Assembly (NCBI GenBank): GCA_004298545.1
Contig: SCQX01000026.1
Span: forward strand, 1-48,634
Origin: Candidimonas sp.
GTDB lineage: Bacteria > Pseudomonadota > Gammaproteobacteria > Burkholderiales > Burkholderiaceae_B
Length of the DNA stretch: 48,634 nt
Direction of reading: 5' to 3'
Made by a program: the position numbers and the translations under genes. A model generated the notes under the pieces. The model was not told where the DNA came from, did not search any database, and saw nothing but the letters and a program-made list of their open reading frames with translations. Below are positions 1 through 8,036 of this stretch, piece by piece. How positions within the stretch are numbered: the first letter of the stretch is position 1; each line of letters opens with the position of its first letter.

Positions 1-924
1 CTCGGCACGCTGGGCCTGATGGGGGGATTCACGCCGGCGCTGGCGGCGTACCCCGATCACCCTATAAACTTCATCGTTCCCTGGGGCGCTGGCGGTGGTG
101 CCGACCTGTTGGGTCGCACCGCGGGCAAGATCATGTCGACATCGCTGAAAGTTTCGATCCCCGTGATCAACGTGCCGGGTGCGACAGGGATGACCGGTAT
201 GACGAAGATGCTCACCGCCCCGGCTGATGGCTATACGATGGCTATCTTGATCGGTGATACGACGGCTTTGCTTACGCAGGCCGACCAGCCGTTCAAGCTG
301 AGCCAGGTGATACCGCTTGCCATCATGATTCAACAGCCGTCGGGTTACTGGGTGAGCACCAAGAGTCCGTACAAAACGTGGGACGAACTGGTTAAAGCGG
401 CCAAGCAGAAAACCACCACGGTGGCCACCCTGGGTTTTGGTAGTGCCGACGACATCACCAACCGCTATTTGAATCATAAGCTGGGCACGAAATTTGAAAC
501 CGTACCGTATTCCCATCCGGGCATGCGCTACAGCTCCATTCTTGGCGGCAATGCCGAAGTGCTGTATGAGCAGACGGGTGATGTGCGCAGTTATTTTGAT
601 GGTGGGAAGATTCGCCCCCTCATCTTCTTTTATCCGCACACGGTTGATATTCCGGTTTTTTCCAAGGTGCCTGTTTCCAAGGCATTGGGACTCGACATCA
701 CTCTGCCACAATTCCGTGCGATCGTCGTGAAGGCGGGCACGCCGCCCGACCGTGTGAAAGTGCTGGCCGACGCACTGCAAAAGGTGTCGGAAACGGCGGC
801 ATTCAAAGCTTATATCAAGCAGGAGTATGCCGACCCGCATAGCTATATCCCCATGAGCGGCGCCAAGAAATTCATGGAAGACTGGCTAGTGCAGGCCAAG
901 GCGACGATTCAGCGGAGTAAGTGA
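1..924 (+). CDS. tctC: TctC/Bug-family tripartite tricarboxylate transporter substrate-binding protein (5' truncated)
   Basis: This is the periplasmic solute-binding component of a TTT transporter. The reading frame is open to the window edge. The visible residues LGTLGLMGGFTPALAA look like the end of a signal peptide, with cleavage probably just before YPDHP, so the true start lies upstream and the internal ATG at 19 is not the start. After the signal comes the typical Bug beginning (YPDHPINFIVPWGAGGGADL), then about 285 residues of mature protein. The stop overlaps the next start (TGATG), indicating translational coupling with tctB. Bug proteins bind carboxylates such as citrate, but the substrate cannot be read from the sequence. 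The family is secure; the ligand is unknown. Confidence 0.9.
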   Translation, partial: LGTLGLMGGFTPALAAYPDHPINFIVPWGAGGGADLLGRTAGKIMSTSLKVSIPVINVPGATGMTGMTKMLTAPADGYTMAILIGDTTALLTQADQPFKLSQVIPLAIMIQQPSGYWVSTKSPYKTWDELVKAAKQKTTTVATLGFGSADDITNRYLNHKLGTKFETVPYSHPGMRYSSILGGNAEVLYEQTGDVRSYFDGGKIRPLIFFYPHTVDIPVFSKVPVSKALGLDITLPQFRAIVVKAGTPPDRVKVLADALQKVSETAAFKAYIKQEYADPHSYIPMSGAKKFMEDWLVQAKATIQRSK

Positions 925-1652
925 TGGGGTTGTCTCGCGCGAACTCCGGGCAGCGGCAGTCGCGCGTTCGCCAGGATCTCGAGAGCTCGCGTCTGGAGGC
1001 CATCCAGGCGGTTCCGGATCACCTTGCGCGGAAATCGGGTGCGCAGGATGCTGGCGCTCGCTCGGCGTCGGACGATCCGCGGCCCGAGGCGGCCTCGTCG
1101 CGGAAGAAGGCTGTCGAGATAAATCCAAGCTGGCGTGAAGCGTTGCCCTATGTGGTGTCGGCGCTTATCGCCGCCTGGCTCTATCACGTCTCCGACGGTT
1201 TCGCGGATTCGCAGATGCCCGGGCGTATAGGCCCCGACGCGTGGCCGAAGATTGCGCTGGGTCTGATGTTTTTTGTGTCATGCCTCGGGGTGGTGAAAGT
1301 GGCGCTCAAGATGCGTGGCACCTTGCCCCCCACGCGCATCAATCCCGACCGGGCCTTGTTGCATCCGCCAGAACTTTACCCTCACCTCGTGTGGACAGCC
1401 ATTGTGGCAACTGGCGTGTACATTTGGGCGTGGAACGTCTTGGGGTATTTTCTCTCCACCATTCTGTATAGCCTCTTGCTCATGTGGATAGGGCATCAGC
1501 GCCGCTCGGTGGTACTTGCGGGCTGCAGCGTCGGTTTCGCGGTGTTTTTTCTGTTTCTGTTCATGAAAGTGGTGTACGTGGCGCTGCCGCTGGGAGAAGG
1601 GCCTTTCTCCAAGGTATCGCTGGCGCTAATGTCGGTCCTGGGAATTCGCTGA
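924..1652 (+). CDS. tctB: TctB-like small membrane subunit of TTT transporter with hydrophilic N-terminal extension
   Basis: This is the small integral-membrane subunit of the tripartite tricarboxylate transporter, paired with TctA. The ATG at 924 overlaps the tctC stop; a GTG at 921 is an alternative start. The protein is about 242 residues. The first 70 or so are hydrophilic and rich in Arg, Ser, Ala and Asp. The rest holds four hydrophobic segments, beginning near EALPYVVSALIAAWLYHV, WPKIALGLMFFVSCLG, HLVWTAIVATGVYIWAW and VVLAGCSVGFAVFFLFLF. TctB proteins are usually shorter, about 150-180 residues, so the amino-terminal tail is unusual. A later start is possible, but I see no strong alternative ATG. 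Its position between tctC and tctA supports the assignment more than sequence identity does, because TctB diverges quickly. Confidence 0.82.
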   Translation: MGLSRANSGQRQSRVRQDLESSRLEAIQAVPDHLARKSGAQDAGARSASDDPRPEAASSRKKAVEINPSWREALPYVVSALIAAWLYHVSDGFADSQMPGRIGPDAWPKIALGLMFFVSCLGVVKVALKMRGTLPPTRINPDRALLHPPELYPHLVWTAIVATGVYIWAWNVLGYFLSTILYSLLLMWIGHQRRSVVLAGCSVGFAVFFLFLFMKVVYVALPLGEGPFSKVSLALMSVLGIR

Positions 1653-1653
1653 C

Positions 1654-3171
1654 ATGGATCTGCTCACCAACCTGGCGATTGGCTTCGCCCATGTTTTCCA
1701 GCCTGAAGACTTTCTCATGCTGGTGATTGGCATCCTCGTCGGCATGGCGGTTTCCATCATGCCCGGGCTGGGGTTCGTCATGGGGGTGGTACTGGCGCTG
1801 CCGTTCACCTACCACATGGGCATCGAGCCGTCCATCATTCTGCTCACGGCCATCTATTTTTCGGGTACCTACGGCGGCGCTTTCACCACGTTGCTCTACC
1901 GCATTCCAGGTGAGCCGAGCGACGTACCGCTGCTTTGGGATGGCTACGTCATGGCCAAGCGCGATGGGGCGGCCAAGCCCCTGGGCTGGGCGCTGGTGGC
2001 GGCGTTCATTGGCGGGCTGGTGTCATCCGTGGTCATGGTGGCGCTTGCCGGTCCGCTAACCGATGTGGCGTTGAAGTTTTCCTCCGAAGATTACTTCGCG
2101 GCGATTTTCTTCGGCCTCACCACCGTCGTTTCCCTTGCCGGCGATTCCCTCATCAATGCGGTGATCAGCCTGTGCATTGGCCTGCTGGTGGCAACCGTGG
2201 GCGTCGACAGCACGTATGGAACGGCGCGTTTCACTTTCGGTGTGCCGATGCTGCGCGACGGTATCGAGTTGGTGCCGATCCTGGTGGGCATGTATGGTCT
2301 GGGGGAAGTGTTCAAGCGGCTGGGCCAGGGTCTGACGCTCGATCGCGGAGATGCCGCTGGCGCCAAGGTGAAAACCTACCTGCCGAGGCTGCGCGAGATT
2401 TTCCGCATGAAGGGGGCAATCGTACGTAGTAGCGTCATTGGTACGCTGCTGGGCATTGTGCCGGGCGCGGGTGCCACCATCACGTCGTTCATCTGCTATG
2501 GCACTGAGAAGCAGTATGGCAAACGCCGCCATTTGTTGGGGACTGGTGTGCCCGAAGGCATCGTGGCGCCGCAGATTGGCTCCACCGCATCGGTGGCCGG
2601 CCACATGATGCCCATGCTTACGCTGGGGATTCCGGGTAGCGCCTCCACCGCAGTGATTCTGGCCGCGTTCCTGCTGCACGGTGTACAACCCGGACCGATG
2701 CTGCTGGAGGACCCCGCCATGAGCGTGGTGGTGTACTCGATTTTCGCATCCATGTTCGTAAGCATTGTTGGCATGTGCCTGATTGGATTCTTCTGGATCC
2801 GTATCGTAGTGAAGGTATTGAGCTTACCTCAGTCGGTGCTGAACATGGTTGTCGTGCTGTTCTGTCTCGTGGGGGCCTACGCCGCCCGCAACAGCCTGGA
2901 AGATACGTGGATGATTGTGGTTTTCGGGGCGCTGGGCTATTTGTTCGAGAAGTATGATTTCCCTATCGCGCCCCTCGTTTTGGGCGCCATTCTGGGGCCG
3001 ATAGGTGAACAGAACTTCATGCGCAGCATGATTGTGGGGCATGGCAACGTAGCGGTATTCTTTCACGAGCCGCTGAGTGCTGCGCTGATGATTCTCTCGT
3101 TCATCTCGGTGTTGTACCCATTGATCAAGAATAATCTGGCGCTATTCCGCCGTCGAACGGCGGCGGGGTGA
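1654..3171 (+). CDS. tctA: TctA-family large transmembrane subunit of tripartite tricarboxylate transporter
   Basis: This is the large permease subunit of 505 residues, the usual TctA length, made of many hydrophobic segments. Family features visible are the early glycine/proline motif SIMPGLGFVMGVVLALPF, the GTYGGAFTTLLYRIPG segment, the central IVPGAGATITSF and the LTLGIPGSASTAVILAAF block. TTT systems use secondary (ion-gradient) energy and carry no ATPase. The ATG is 1 base beyond the tctB stop, so tctCBA is one operon. It sits in the inner membrane with TctB and receives substrate from TctC. The family assignment is secure; the carboxylate transported is unknown. Confidence 0.95.
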   Translation: MDLLTNLAIGFAHVFQPEDFLMLVIGILVGMAVSIMPGLGFVMGVVLALPFTYHMGIEPSIILLTAIYFSGTYGGAFTTLLYRIPGEPSDVPLLWDGYVMAKRDGAAKPLGWALVAAFIGGLVSSVVMVALAGPLTDVALKFSSEDYFAAIFFGLTTVVSLAGDSLINAVISLCIGLLVATVGVDSTYGTARFTFGVPMLRDGIELVPILVGMYGLGEVFKRLGQGLTLDRGDAAGAKVKTYLPRLREIFRMKGAIVRSSVIGTLLGIVPGAGATITSFICYGTEKQYGKRRHLLGTGVPEGIVAPQIGSTASVAGHMMPMLTLGIPGSASTAVILAAFLLHGVQPGPMLLEDPAMSVVVYSIFASMFVSIVGMCLIGFFWIRIVVKVLSLPQSVLNMVVVLFCLVGAYAARNSLEDTWMIVVFGALGYLFEKYDFPIAPLVLGAILGPIGEQNFMRSMIVGHGNVAVFFHEPLSAALMILSFISVLYPLIKNNLALFRRRTAAG

Positions 3172-3274
3172 ATGCGGGCTGCGGGCAAGCGTTCGAATAA
3201 CGCCGTGGAGGCTGGTGGAGGCATTCTGCGCCATGTGCGTTGCTTGCGCGGAAGGTGCTGGTCGCGGAACGAAT

Positions 3275-3295
3275 TTTTGACCTTGCTGGTCAAAA
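3275..3295. repeat. Perfect 8-bp inverted repeat TTTTGACC-N5-GGTCAAAA
   Basis: Two perfect 8-bp arms (3275-3282 and 3288-3295) are separated by TTGCT. The left arm contains the -35 hexamer of the predicted corA promoter. No U-tract follows on either strand, so it is unlikely to be a terminator. A regulator-binding site is possible but unproven. Confidence 0.45.
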
Positions 3296-3305
3296 GGCCT
3301 ACATT
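3277..3305 (+). promoter_or_regulatory. Predicted sigma70 promoter of corA
   Basis: A -35 hexamer TTGACC (3277-3282) and a -10 hexamer TACATT (3300-3305) are separated by 17 bp. Transcription would begin near 3312, about 44 bases before the corA ATG. This also argues against the TTG at 3311 as the translation start. Confidence 0.5.
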
Positions 3306-3355
3306 GTGCTTTGCAGCATGATTCATCCTCCACGGCGGTTTCGACACGCTCCCCG

Positions 3356-4402
3356 ATGGCACTACTTGAACCTCTTCGTTCCGATCCAGTGGATTTCCCG
3401 GCATCGGGTCTCGACAGTCCTCCCGAAACGGCCCAGGCGGTGGTTGCCTCGGTGCTTTACCGTAGCGGCCAGCCGCCGCTTGACGTAGCGCTTGATCACC
3501 TGGTCTCCCCCGCCCCCGATCTTGGCCAGCTGCTATGGGTTGGCCTGCGCGAGCCTCGCGCCGAGACGATACACCTGATCGGCGAGAAGCTGGGCCTGAG
3601 CATACGCGCGATCGACGAGGTAACCGAGCATCATGTGCGCCCCAAGATCCTGGAATTCGAGAACGTCACGCTGGTGGTGGCGGTGACCATCGAAGTCGAG
3701 AATCTGCGCCCGGTGTTCGGAGAGACGCAGTTGCTCATCGGCCGTGGATTCCTGGTCACGGTGCGGCGCGGCGCGGTGGCCACTCACACCAGCTTGCGGC
3801 AATATCTGGAAGGGGTTCCGGGCCTGCTGACCCGCGGCAGCGACTACGTGGCGTCCATGCTGCTCGATCTGCTGGCCGACCGCTATCTGGCGGCGCTGAC
3901 GAAGTACGAGGCCGCCGTGGAATCCATCGAGCAGAAGTTTCTGTTGCGCGGGTTTGGCGATATCGACGTGCGCAAGCTCTACCAGCTGCGCCGCGATTTG
4001 TTGCGCCTGCATACCGCCATTTTCCCCATGACCGAGATTTGCCGGCGTCTGGCGCGTGTTGGCACGAACCACATCGATGCCGACTGCCAGGGATATTTCG
4101 GTGAGGTGGCCGATCGAATACAGCGTATCGATGAACTCATCAACGGCCTGCGTGAAGCGCTGGCATTCGCGTTTGAAGCGGGCAGCATGCTGGGCCAGTC
4201 GCAGCAGACCGACATCACCAAAAAGCTGGCCGCCTGGGCGGCCATTCTGGCCATTCCCACTGCGGTTGCCGGTATCTACGGTATGAATTTCGCGTACATG
4301 CCGGAGCTGAAACTGCATTATGGTTATCCGATCGTAATGGCGTGCACGGCGGTGGTCTGCGTGATTCTGTATTGGCGTTTCAAGAAATCGAGGTGGCTGT
4401 AG
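3356..4402 (+). CDS. corA: CorA-family divalent cation (Mg2+/Co2+) transporter
   Basis: This is an inner-membrane channel for divalent cations with a long cytoplasmic amino-terminal domain and two carboxy-terminal transmembrane helices. I chose the ATG at 3356 (348 residues); an upstream in-frame TTG at 3311 coincides with the predicted transcription start. The family signature GMN lies at residues 309-311 (IYGMNFAYMPEL), at the end of the first helix, and the second helix (YPIVMACTAVVCVILYW) is followed by the basic tail RFKKSRWL. The soluble part has the expected helix-rich RDLLRLHTAIFPM and REALAFAFEAG segments. The ion cannot be fixed from sequence; Mg2+ is the usual role, though ZntB-like Zn2+ transport belongs to the same fold. 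Confidence 0.93.
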   Translation: MALLEPLRSDPVDFPASGLDSPPETAQAVVASVLYRSGQPPLDVALDHLVSPAPDLGQLLWVGLREPRAETIHLIGEKLGLSIRAIDEVTEHHVRPKILEFENVTLVVAVTIEVENLRPVFGETQLLIGRGFLVTVRRGAVATHTSLRQYLEGVPGLLTRGSDYVASMLLDLLADRYLAALTKYEAAVESIEQKFLLRGFGDIDVRKLYQLRRDLLRLHTAIFPMTEICRRLARVGTNHIDADCQGYFGEVADRIQRIDELINGLREALAFAFEAGSMLGQSQQTDITKKLAAWAAILAIPTAVAGIYGMNFAYMPELKLHYGYPIVMACTAVVCVILYWRFKKSRWL

Positions 4403-4513
4403 GCCACCAGTGGGCGGCGCGCAGGCTGATCGGTGCTGTTTATGTTGCAGCGCAGCGAAACGCAATCGACCCGTAAGCGAATGCGGCGGTAAAGACTGGC
4501 TTCGCGGGCTTGC

Positions 4514-4529
4514 GGAAGGGAGGAACATG
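4514..4529 (+). promoter_or_regulatory. Ribosome-binding site fixing the aidB-like start
   Basis: The purine-rich run GGAAGGGAGG at 4514-4523 sits directly before the ATG at 4527. It selects this start over an in-frame GTG at 4410, whose extra 39 residues (cysteine-rich, no family similarity that I recognise) are probably not translated. Confidence 0.6.
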
Positions 4530-6167
4530 GGCTGGACGACTCACGAGGTGGCCAATCAGGTTCCCGATCTGATTGGCTACAACCTCTACGATACAGACGC
4601 CGCCTTGCGCGAAGCGGTGAGGCGCGAGGGAGCGGGGGCCTGTGACAACGACTTGAGTCGCTACGGCGCGCGCCTGGGTGCCGAGGACGTGATGACGCTT
4701 GCGCGCCGCGCGAATCGCAACCGGCCCGAACTCGAAGCGTTCGACCGCTGTGGCCGACGCGTCGATCGGGTGCAGTTCGACCCGGCCTGGCACCAGCTCA
4801 TGGCGTATGCGTTCGAGCACGGCATGCATATCGGCGCGTGGCCCGACGGGCGCGCCGGCTGGTCAGTGGCGCGTGCCGCCTATTACCTGCTGCATGGGCA
4901 GGTCGAAGCCGGCACTTTGTGCCCCACTACGATGACGGCCGCCGCGGCGCCAGCGCTTCGCGGGGAACCGTGGTTCGATGCGCTTGCCCCTCATCTCTAT
5001 TCGCTGCGGTACGATGCGCGCGATTTGCCGCTGCCATCGAAAGACGGTATGACCATCGGCATGGGCATGACCGAAAAACAGGGGGGTTCCGATCTGCGTG
5101 CCAACACGACGCGCGCGTTTCCCGTTGGAGGGGGTGGTCGCGGCGCCGTGTTCCGGCTGATTGGCCACAAGTGGTTCTTTTCGGCTCCCACGGCCGATGC
5201 GCATTTGGTGCTGGCGCGCCACGACGATTCGCTGTCCTGCTTTTATGTACCGCGCTGGACGCCCGATGGCACGCTCAATGCCGTGCGCATCCAGCGGCTG
5301 AAAGACAAGATGGGCAATACGTCCAACGCCAGCGCCGAGGTGGAGTTTCAGGATGCGCACGCCGTTCTGGTGGGTAGCCCGGGACGCGGCATCGCCATTC
5401 TGGCCGACATGGCAATGCGCACCCGCCACGACTGCGTGCTGGGCAGCGCGGCGCTGCTGCGCCAGGCCGTGGTTCAGGCGCTTCATTATGCGCGACATCG
5501 ACAGACGTTTGGCAAGGCGTTGATCGATCACGGGCTGATGCGCCAGGTTCTGGCCGATCTCGTGCTCGAGAGCGAGGCCGCCACGGCGCTGGCGCTGCGG
5601 CTCGCGGGCGCGCTCGACGCCGGCACGTCGTCTCCGCTGGAGCATGCCTGGGTGCGCATCATGACGCCGGCGGCGAAATTCTGGGTCTGCAAGCGCACGG
5701 AGCAGGTAGTGGCCGAATGCATGGAGGTGTGGGGCGGGAATGGCTATATCGAAGATGGCCCGATGCCGCGCTTGTACCGCGAGGCGCCCGTCAATTCGAT
5801 CTGGGAAGGCTCGGGTAATATCATGTGCCTGGATGTGCTGCGCGCACTGCGCCGCGACCCCAGCGTGGGTCGTGCATTCGTCGATACGCTGGTTCACGAG
5901 GCGAGCGGCGACACGCGGCTGCGCGATCGGGCACACCGGCTGGAGGGTTTGCTGGCGGGCGCCGAGATCGAGCATGAGCCGCGGGCGCGTCATATCGTGC
6001 GCGAGGTCGTGCTGCTGACGCAGGCGGTATTGTTGCTGCGCCACGCGCCGCAGTTCGTGGCCGACGCCTTTGTGCAGGCGCGCATCGTGGCGGCGGGGGA
6101 TGTTTTCGGTGGTGGGGTGGCTATTGATGCCGCGCCGGAAATATTGGCCAGAGCCTGGCCGCTGTAG
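4527..6167 (+). CDS. aidB: AidB-type acyl-CoA dehydrogenase family protein
   Basis: This flavoprotein belongs to the acyl-CoA dehydrogenase superfamily, in the AidB branch linked in E. coli to the adaptive response to alkylating agents. It has 546 residues, close to E. coli AidB (541). The amino end TTHEVANQVPDLIGYNLYDTD is characteristic of AidB. FAD/substrate-region motifs follow: MGMTEKQGGSDLRANTT, GHKWFFSAP, the helical ARHRQTFGKAL segment and the terminal WEGSGNIMCLDVLRAL. AidB proteins bind DNA and have only weak dehydrogenase activity, so a role in isovaleryl-CoA oxidation is less likely. The gene is not next to alkA or ada here. The subfamily call is good; the physiological substrate is unknown. 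Confidence 0.88.
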   Translation: MGWTTHEVANQVPDLIGYNLYDTDAALREAVRREGAGACDNDLSRYGARLGAEDVMTLARRANRNRPELEAFDRCGRRVDRVQFDPAWHQLMAYAFEHGMHIGAWPDGRAGWSVARAAYYLLHGQVEAGTLCPTTMTAAAAPALRGEPWFDALAPHLYSLRYDARDLPLPSKDGMTIGMGMTEKQGGSDLRANTTRAFPVGGGGRGAVFRLIGHKWFFSAPTADAHLVLARHDDSLSCFYVPRWTPDGTLNAVRIQRLKDKMGNTSNASAEVEFQDAHAVLVGSPGRGIAILADMAMRTRHDCVLGSAALLRQAVVQALHYARHRQTFGKALIDHGLMRQVLADLVLESEAATALALRLAGALDAGTSSPLEHAWVRIMTPAAKFWVCKRTEQVVAECMEVWGGNGYIEDGPMPRLYREAPVNSIWEGSGNIMCLDVLRALRRDPSVGRAFVDTLVHEASGDTRLRDRAHRLEGLLAGAEIEHEPRARHIVREVVLLTQAVLLLRHAPQFVADAFVQARIVAAGDVFGGGVAIDAAPEILARAWPL

Positions 6168-6187
6168 CGTCCTGGTTGGCTGAGTCG

Positions 6188-6832
6188 ATGCGCGCAATGG
6201 ATCGTTTCGTCAATCGAATCGCGCGGCTACTGTTGCGCGCCGCGGCGCCTGGCCGGCATCGGCATGTATTGGCATTGATCGTCGCAGGGGTTGTTTTCGT
6301 CGTTGCCGTAATCGCGCAAGCGGGGTTCGTGGCAACGGAGCAACGCGCGCAGGCACCTGCCGGCCTGGCCACCTACGCGCTGACGGGGCGTGTCGTACAT
6401 GTTGCCGACGGTGACACTTTCACGTTGCTCTCCGAGGGGCGCCGCGAGCGCATCCGGCTGGCAAGTATCGACGCACCCGAGACCACCAAGGGGCGGGAAC
6501 GCCCCGGCCAACCCATGGCCCAAGTGGCCAGGCAGGCGCTGGCCGGGATGGTTGCCGGGAAGTTTCTTACGTTGACCTGCTTCGAGCGTGACCACTACGG
6601 GCGCAGCGTGTGCGACGTGCCATTGGCGCGTGGTGGCACCGTGAATCGAGAATTGGTGGCCCAAGGGCTCGCATGGGCGAACCGACAGCGGCATGGCAAG
6701 TACCTGCGTGATCCCCGCATGGCGGCGCTGGAAGCATCGGCGCGCGCGGCCAGGCGCGGCCTGTGGCGCGATGCCTCGCCCGTGCCACCGTGGGTGTGGC
6801 GTTACCAGTGCTGGCGGCATGGCCACTGTTGA
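6188..6832 (+). CDS. Membrane-anchored thermonuclease (SNase-domain) family protein
   Basis: This staphylococcal-nuclease-fold protein is predicted to cleave nucleic acids outside the cytoplasm. With the ATG at 6188 it has 214 residues; a TTG at 6176 and an ATG at 6197 are alternatives. A hydrophobic helix at about residues 27-48 (VLALIVAGVVFVVAVIAQAG) acts as a signal anchor. The SNase domain runs from about 65 to 195, with GRVVHVADGDTFTLL, RIRLASIDAPE and YGRSVCDV. The Arg-Glu-Arg catalytic set is present as R90, E98 and R139, and the Ca2+-site acidic residues lie in ADGDT. The tail is Trp/His/Cys-rich (WVWRYQCWRHGHC). It begins 20 bp after the aidB-like gene, so the two may be cotranscribed. 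Biological role unknown. Confidence 0.88.
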   Translation: MRAMDRFVNRIARLLLRAAAPGRHRHVLALIVAGVVFVVAVIAQAGFVATEQRAQAPAGLATYALTGRVVHVADGDTFTLLSEGRRERIRLASIDAPETTKGRERPGQPMAQVARQALAGMVAGKFLTLTCFERDHYGRSVCDVPLARGGTVNRELVAQGLAWANRQRHGKYLRDPRMAALEASARAARRGLWRDASPVPPWVWRYQCWRHGHC

Positions 6833-6889
6833 AGGCCCTATTGTTGAGGGCGCTATTGATTTTTTCGCGTCAGGCCCCATCATTGACGT

Positions 6890-7363
6890 ATGACTCTGAA
6901 AGTATTCGATCTCCAATGTGATTCCGGCCACGTGTTCGAAGGCTGGTTTGGCTCCTCCGAGAGCTACGAATCACAACGCGCGAACGGTTTGCTGACGTGC
7001 CCCGTTTGCAATACCCACAACGTGGTGCGCAAGCTGACGGCGGCGCGCGTGAACACGGGCGCCGGTCGTGAACCGTCGGGGGTCGCGAACACAGGCGCGG
7101 GGGCGCAGCCCGTGGCGGCGCTCGATGGGCGCCAGGTGGCTCAGCTGCAGGCCGAGATGCTGCGGCAAATTCGCGCGCTGGTGCGCGGCGCCGAGAACGT
7201 CGGTGCGCGTTTTGCCGAAGAGGCGCGGCGCATTCATGACGGTGAAACCCGCGGGCGTGCCATTCGCGGCACGGCCACTGAGGAAGAGCGCCAGGAATTG
7301 GCGCGCGACGGAATCGCCGTGATGCCCGTTCCCGACTTTCTCGACGACGATCGGCTGCAGTAG
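6890..7363 (+). CDS. DUF1178 family protein
   Basis: This is a small cytoplasmic protein of 157 residues. The amino end KVFDLQCDSGHVFEGWFGS and the CPVC pair are diagnostic of DUF1178. The Cys/His pattern C..GH...CPVC suggests a metal-binding zinc-ribbon-like fold, which I infer from spacing only. The middle is Ala/Gly-rich, then a conserved stretch (FAEEARRIHDGETRGRAIRGTA, quoted in part) and EELARDGIAVMPVPDF. No biochemical function is established for the family that I know of. It starts 57 bp after the thermonuclease gene and ends 17 bp from efp, which is convergent. Confidence 0.87.
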   Translation: MTLKVFDLQCDSGHVFEGWFGSSESYESQRANGLLTCPVCNTHNVVRKLTAARVNTGAGREPSGVANTGAGAQPVAALDGRQVAQLQAEMLRQIRALVRGAENVGARFAEEARRIHDGETRGRAIRGTATEEERQELARDGIAVMPVPDFLDDDRLQ

Positions 7364-7380
7364 CGCTACCGCAACGGTCG

Positions 7381-7938
7381 TTACATGACGCGGCTGCGGT
7401 ATTCGCCGGTGCGCGTGTCGATCTCGATTTTGTCGCCAATTTCACAGAACAGCGGAACATTGATGTCCATGCCTGTATTCGTTTTGGCCGGCTTGAGCAC
7501 CTTGCCCGATGTATCGCCGCGCACCGCGGGCTCGGTATAGGTGATTTCGCGCACCACGATGGTTGGCAGGACGACCGAGATGGCGCGGCCGTCGTAGAAC
7601 ACGACTTCCACGGTCATACCTTCCTCGAGATAGTTCAGCGCGTCGCCCAGGCTGTCGGCCTCGACTTCGATCTGGTTGTATTCGTCGTCCATGAAGACGT
7701 ACATGGGATCGGCGAAGTACGAGTAGGTGCATTCTTTCTTGTCGAGGACGACGATCTCAAATTTTTCGTCCGCCTTGACGATGGATTCGCTTGGCGAACC
7801 GGTCAGCAGATTCTTGAACTTCAGCTTCACCACGGCCGCGTTGCGTCCGGATTTGTTGTATTCGGCTTTCTGCACGACAAGGGCGTTGTTACCAACTGTA
7901 ACAACATTGCCCACGCGCAGTTCCTGTGCGGATTTCAT
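7381..7938 (-). CDS. efp: Translation elongation factor P (arginine-32 type)
   Basis: EF-P enters the ribosomal E site and relieves stalling at polyproline stretches. It has 185 residues with three beta-barrel domains: the KOW-like amino domain, a middle OB domain, and the carboxy domain ending [19 protein letters not shown]...RTGEY. The loop that reaches the peptidyl-transferase centre reads NKSGRNAAV, placing Arg at position 32 where E. coli has a lysine. This is the EarP-modified subclass, and earP is the adjacent upstream gene on the same strand (98 bp apart). The ATG at 7938 is preceded by a GGAG about a dozen bases upstream. The identification is secure; rhamnosylation of R32 is inferred from known Neisseria and Pseudomonas systems. 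Confidence 0.97.
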   Translation of the reverse strand: MKSAQELRVGNVVTVGNNALVVQKAEYNKSGRNAAVVKLKFKNLLTGSPSESIVKADEKFEIVVLDKKECTYSYFADPMYVFMDDEYNQIEVEADSLGDALNYLEEGMTVEVVFYDGRAISVVLPTIVVREITYTEPAVRGDTSGKVLKPAKTNTGMDINVPLFCEIGDKIEIDTRTGEYRSRVM

Positions 7939-8036
7939 CGGTTCGAGTACTCCAGGCAGTTGCTTCGCCCGACAGGGTTCGCTCAAACGCCGCAGCGTAA
8001 GGCCAAGCAAAGCGTAAAAGTGCAAAGCCCTGTATT

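Larger units (their letters stand above)
3172..3355. other. tctA-corA intergenic region
   Basis: This 184-bp spacer has no gene. It contains an inverted repeat (3275-3295) that overlaps a good sigma70-type promoter (3277-3305) for corA. No canonical terminator for the tct operon is visible. Confidence 0.6.

Noticed and set aside
3275-3295. Inverted repeat considered as a tct operon terminator
   Set aside because: No U-tract follows on either strand and it overlaps a good promoter, so an operator or chance explains it better.
3311-3355. TTG start giving corA 15 extra residues
   Set aside because: It coincides with the predicted transcription start and adds non-conserved sequence; the ATG at 3356 is preferred.
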